The position numbers and the translations under genes were made by a program. Under the pieces are notes generated by a model, which saw only the letters and a list, made by a program, of their open reading frames with translations, had not been told where the DNA came from and ran no database searches. A stretch of 64,000 bases of DNA. Source: Pseudorhodoferax sp. Leaf265. GTDB taxonomy: Bacteria > Pseudomonadota > Gammaproteobacteria > Burkholderiales > Burkholderiaceae_C. Within the stretch, counting starts at the first letter, position 1, and each line of letters begins with the position of its first letter. Below, one piece after another: positions 60,932 to 64,000 of the stretch. The DNA lies in contig NZ_LMMT01000036.1 of assembly GCF_001422365.1 (NCBI RefSeq), forward strand, positions 357,848 to 421,847, given 5' to 3'.

Positions 60932-61259
60932 CGAGTGCTCCGATTAGTTTTTCGCCCCCAAATGGAGGCTTTGCGTCGCATGCAGGCTTGATGCCCAAAT
61001 CAGAAACGCTAACGCAATCAAAGATCTTTGTTTCAGAAACGCAATTGAATCGGGCAATATGACAAGCGATTCGACATTGAAACAGAACAAATGTCCTACA
61101 CAATGAAAGCATATTTGCCTACATAAGTACCTATTTTCTTGCGCATACGTGGGAAATGCGCGGTTTTCTCCTATAAGCGCAGTGCTAAGCGGCGGATGTC
61201 GCCCCGCTGATGTGACCGCGATCACAAGCAAATCAGTAACGGATAGTTACCATGGGTAG
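60932..61259. other. 328-bp AT-rich intergenic region
   Basis: This region between the divergent PEP-CTERM and small membrane protein genes is clearly AT-richer than its surroundings. It contains an inverted repeat GCGCAT-N9-ATGCGC (61141-61161), the CRP-like box at 61211-61226 and GTAAC-GGATA-GTTAC (61236-61250). No gene was recognised. Confidence 0.6.
61211..61226. promoter_or_regulatory. CRP/Vfr-like box
   Basis: TGTGA, six bases, TCACA: a perfect match to the core CRP consensus. It lies 33 bp upstream of the 59-aa membrane protein gene and 279 bp from the divergent PEP-CTERM gene, so it could serve either one. Confidence 0.5.
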
Positions 61260-61439
61260 ATGGAAACCGCGATCCCCTGGCAGGTTGCCGCCTTTTGGGC
61301 CCTGCTGACGACGCTGGGCGTTTGGGCCTGGGTGCCCGCCCACTGGCATGCTGCAGCCCGCACTACCCTGGCCGGCCGCGCGCTGTTCGTCGCCTTCGCT
61401 TTACTGACGGTGGCCGTCTACGCCAGCATGCTCACATGA
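61260..61439 (+). CDS. Small two-helix membrane protein (59 aa)
   Basis: A 59-aa frame from ATG 61260 to TGA 61437-61439. It has two hydrophobic segments, VAAFWALLTTLGVWAWVPA and ALFVAFALLTVAVYASML, separated by a short basic loop (HWHAAARTTLAGR). Its GC-rich codon third positions are typical of genuine genes in this genome. No family was recognised. The ribosome binding site is weak (GGGTAG directly before the ATG). Confidence 0.5.
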   Translation: METAIPWQVAAFWALLTTLGVWAWVPAHWHAAARTTLAGRALFVAFALLTVAVYASMLT

Positions 61440-61664
61440 CCACCATCCCACCCCGCCTGCAGTTCTTAAACCGAAGCTTGCCTGTAGTCTGCCGCCTACA
61501 AACCGAAACACAGGTCCAACGTCCACGCAATTGCTATGTGTCAGGTGGTCGTGAACTACTACTCGCTTTGCCTGCGCAAGAATTTCTGGCTGCCTTTCTT
61601 GTGCAGTTTTTAAGCGCCGGGCACCGCAAAAAACCGCAGACTGGCAGTTCTGCAAAGGATAGAT

Positions 61665-63458
61665 ATGCTGGAACTGCTGAAGGGCGCGTCAGAAGCGGAG
61701 CGAGAGCGCCTCCTTGCGTTGGAGGCAACGAAGCTCGTCGATTCGCCTGCGACAGAAGACTTCGACCGGATCACGCGGCTTGCCGCCGCGCTGTTCAATG
61801 TTCCGACCGCTCTGATCTCGTTGGTCACGCACGATCGTCAGTGGTTCAAGTCCAGGGTTGGCATGGAAGCAGCGGAGACCGAGCGAGGGGCAGCGTTTTG
61901 CGATCACACGATCCGCTCGCCCGATGTGCTGGTCGTAGAGGACGCGGCCAAAGATCGACGCTTCAAGTTCAACCGCTTGGTCTGTAACCAGCCTGGGATC
62001 AGGTTCTACGCCGGCGCACCGCTCATTACGCTAAGCGGCCACGCGCTGGGCAGCCTGTGCATCATTGACACCAAGCCAAGGCAGCTTTCCGACGGAGAGG
62101 CCGCCCAGCTCAAGGACTTGGCTGCACTGGTCATGGCACAGATCGAGCGAACGGTGTCCGTCGGACGCGTGCATGAGGTCACACACATGCCAAACCGAGC
62201 GCAGTTGCGTTCTGATTTGCACGATCTGGCCCTGACCGCTGACTCTGGCGCACGGGTGTTAGCCCTGGTGGACATCATGAGCGGATCGCAGGTGCAAGCG
62301 GCGCTCTTGGCGCTCGGCTTGTCCGCTCTGGAGCGCTCTGTTCGCGTTATCGGCGGCCGGCTCGCAAGCTTGGTGGGCTCCGACACGACTGTCTACCACG
62401 TCAGCGAAACGCGCTTCGCCTTCATTCTGAATGCCGGCCAGCAGGACGAAGCATCGGTCAAGCTGGAGTCGCTCATGGCCCAAATGCACGAACCGTTCAA
62501 GTTCGCTGGCGTCGCATTCACGCTCGAGGCTCGGTGCGGCGCCCTGATGTTTGACCCGGCCGCAGACCGAGGTCACGATCTGCTTCGCATGGCCACGTCT
62601 GCGTTGGTGCAAGCGGCCACCGAAAGTGCCATGTTGCGCTGGTATGCATCCGAGATGGACACGCCACACCGCAGGGCGTATGCGCTGGTGCAGATGCTTC
62701 CTGAGAGCTTGGAGAGCGGCGAATTCCGGCTGGTCTATCAGCCCAAGCTGGATGTGACGAAGAATCGGGTTTCCGGCGTCGAGGCCCTGTTGCGTTGGTC
62801 GCATCCTGTAATGGGGTCAATCTCCCCTGCCGAATTCGTCCCGGCCATCGAGAAGACCGCCGCGATCCATCAATTGACGGAATGGGTATTGAACGCAGCC
62901 CTCGCGCAGAACGCCGACTGGCAACGCCAAGGTGTGTTCATCACAGTGGCCGTCAACGTTTCTGCCAAAAATCTGGAAGCTCCCGGATTTGCGGACAAGG
63001 TTCGTGAGGCCTGCGACCGGCACCACGTAGATCCACGCTGGCTCCACATCGAGTGCACCGAAAACTCCGTGTTGACCGGCTCCAGAACAACCGAAACCTT
63101 GCAGAGCATTGGGAAGCTTGGCGTGCAAATCTCACTAGACGATTTCGGGGTCGGCTATTCAAACATCGCGTGTTTAAACCGCCTGCCGGTGTCACTGCTA
63201 AAACTGGACCGCTCGCTAATCGCCCCGATTGCGACAGACTTTCGGGCGTGGACGCTCGCGCAGTCGCTTATTGATTTCGGGCATTGCCTGGGCTACCGGA
63301 TGCTGGCCGAAGGAGTAGAAAACGCCGAAACATACAAGATGCTCGTCGAAGCCGGATGCGACGCGATCCAGGGGTACTTCGTGTCCAAGCCAATTGAGGC
63401 ATCAGAATTGCTGCCATTTCTACGTACCCAGATGCCCGCTCGATTGTTGTTGAGTTGA
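61665..63458 (+). CDS. GAF, degenerate GGDEF and EAL domain protein (c-di-GMP phosphodiesterase)
   Basis: 597 aa. A GAF sensor occupies residues 25-165 (FNVPTALISLV, APLITLSGHALGSLCIID). A GGDEF-like domain (about 170-325) is degenerate: the active motif reads SETRF near 247-251, so no cyclase activity is expected. The EAL domain (about 350-590) keeps its catalytic set: E373 in EALLRW, N431, E463, D492/D493 in DDFGVGYSN, K513, E549 and Q569. It therefore probably hydrolyses c-di-GMP in response to a GAF ligand. There is no signal peptide or membrane helix. Ribosome binding site AAGGA. Confidence 0.95.
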   Translation: MLELLKGASEAERERLLALEATKLVDSPATEDFDRITRLAAALFNVPTALISLVTHDRQWFKSRVGMEAAETERGAAFCDHTIRSPDVLVVEDAAKDRRFKFNRLVCNQPGIRFYAGAPLITLSGHALGSLCIIDTKPRQLSDGEAAQLKDLAALVMAQIERTVSVGRVHEVTHMPNRAQLRSDLHDLALTADSGARVLALVDIMSGSQVQAALLALGLSALERSVRVIGGRLASLVGSDTTVYHVSETRFAFILNAGQQDEASVKLESLMAQMHEPFKFAGVAFTLEARCGALMFDPAADRGHDLLRMATSALVQAATESAMLRWYASEMDTPHRRAYALVQMLPESLESGEFRLVYQPKLDVTKNRVSGVEALLRWSHPVMGSISPAEFVPAIEKTAAIHQLTEWVLNAALAQNADWQRQGVFITVAVNVSAKNLEAPGFADKVREACDRHHVDPRWLHIECTENSVLTGSRTTETLQSIGKLGVQISLDDFGVGYSNIACLNRLPVSLLKLDRSLIAPIATDFRAWTLAQSLIDFGHCLGYRMLAEGVENAETYKMLVEAGCDAIQGYFVSKPIEASELLPFLRTQMPARLLLS

Positions 63459-63902
63459 GACGTCGCACACCGCGCGAGCGGTTATTGGCTAACGCGTTCC
63501 CCAGCCGGTCGCGCGGTTCCCGCCCCCCTGTTCGGACAGCTCGGATAGTGGTGAAGCAGGCCCGCACCCGGGCACTTCCGTTGACAGCTCCAGCAAAGTC
63601 GCAACGTGCGCGAACGCGTCGGCGCCTTCCGCGACTCCTTGACCCGCGCATCCGGCCAAGCAGGGCAGCGCTCGCAAGGCGCGAAGTTTGTCTGGCATGT
63701 TGATCGGCGCGTTTTCAAAGTTGCGCTGCAGTTCGGTGAAAGTTGGAGAAGTCCATCGTCCCAATGCAGGACGGCAGTCGTCAAGGGCGACCTGTTGCGC
63801 AAGATGATGCGGCTTTCTCCGACATGTCGTCACAGAAGTACCCAGCGTAATGGGCGATTTCTAGGGAGTTTTGATGCCTCTGCAGCTCTTGCGTGAACTG
63901 GC
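63459..63902. other. 444-bp stretch without a convincing gene
   Basis: Both strands have overlapping open frames of 80-115 codons (for example minus 63489-63833, plus 63606-63896) with no recognised domain and no good ribosome binding site. It may be a degraded gene next to the insertion sequence end. Confidence 0.4.
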
Positions 63903-64000
63903 TGTTGATTTCCACGCAGAACTGACCCACCGCCACGGGTAATTTCCGTCCAAATCTGACCCACGTAAGAACCCTAACCTGCTGCTTTTAGTGGCAGGAG
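63903..64000 (+). mobile_element. Left end of an IS21-family-like insertion sequence (truncated by window)
   Basis: The end starts with TG and carries two imperfect 25-bp direct repeats 34 bp apart (63906-63930 and 63940-63964), both ending in CTGACCCAC and containing ATTTCC. Multiple terminal repeats of this kind are typical of IS21 elements, where they bind the transposase IstA. The sequence ends GTGGCAGGAG, a good ribosome binding site for a transposase gene just outside the window. Confidence 0.6.

Noticed and set aside
63489..63833. Minus-strand open frame of 114 codons
   Set aside because: No recognised domain, no ribosome binding site and equally long frames overlap on the other strand.
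1..64000. Search by eye for CRISPR arrays, rRNA genes and further tRNA genes
   Set aside because: No regularly spaced repeats, rRNA motifs or second cloverleaf were seen; this was visual, so short or degenerate examples could be missed.

Overview
The window is one stretch of a GC-rich chromosome, almost certainly from a betaproteobacterium of the order Burkholderiales and most like the Comamonadaceae (Variovorax/Acidovorax-type). The basis is gene content: an aa3-type cytochrome oxidase cluster with a cytochrome c domain fused to subunit II, DUF2909, DUF2244 and DUF1841 proteins, Bug/TctC-type binding proteins, a LiuR-like MerR regulator, and a CIRCE element in front of rpoH. Genus was not tested by any search.

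Layout. 1-1923: a truncated hotdog thioesterase, a LiuR-like MerR regulator and an MBL-fold hydrolase, with two near-identical palindromic operators. 1987-3063: rpoH behind a DnaA-box match and a CIRCE element, closed by a strong terminator. 3095-13884: respiratory block on the minus strand. ctaC, ctaD, a 37-aa protein, ctaG and ctaE are followed past a terminator and an antisense DUF2909 gene by SURF1, a Sco-like protein, ctaA, ctaB, sco1 and a beta-helix protein. 14040-19782: housekeeping genes (bioC, a comF-like gene, trmL, a MaoC hydratase, a ParA ATPase, kefF and kefC).

19784-45646: catabolic and accessory gene sets. A six-gene minus-strand operon (fumarylacetoacetase-like, Bug receptor, DUF1185, quinone reductase, VOC, nitroreductase) lies divergent to a GntR regulator. 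Next come a TauE permease, a GMC oxidoreductase, a branched-chain-type ABC transporter with a LivM-LivG fusion, a second GMC oxidoreductase, an acyl-CoA ligase, a MocR-type regulator and a degradative class II HMG-CoA reductase. The same CTGTAC-N12-RTACAG site occurs in front of the ABC transporter and between the MocR and HMG-CoA reductase genes, which suggests one regulon for a mevalonate-like or branched alcohol/acid substrate. An M20 amidohydrolase, a PcaF-type thiolase, a DUF1841 gene and a TetR/SDR/hydrolase group follow.

45757-58005: a siderophore-interacting flavoprotein and MFS exporter under a divergent TetR regulator, a dihaem cytochrome c4, a MoxR-GNAT-vWA group, and tamA-tamB. 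58046-58120: tRNA-Arg(CCT). From there to the right end composition is visibly less GC-rich and the content becomes accessory: a HipA-like kinase with a DUF3037 partner, a THxN-type PEP-CTERM protein, a small membrane protein behind a CRP-like box, a GAF/degenerate-GGDEF/EAL protein, and the left end of what looks like an IS21-family insertion sequence cut by the window edge.

The best candidates for undescribed biology are the MocR/HMG-CoA reductase/ABC regulon (about 26.2-38.8 kb) and the HipA-like kinase-DUF3037 pair beside the tRNA (58.2-59.8 kb).
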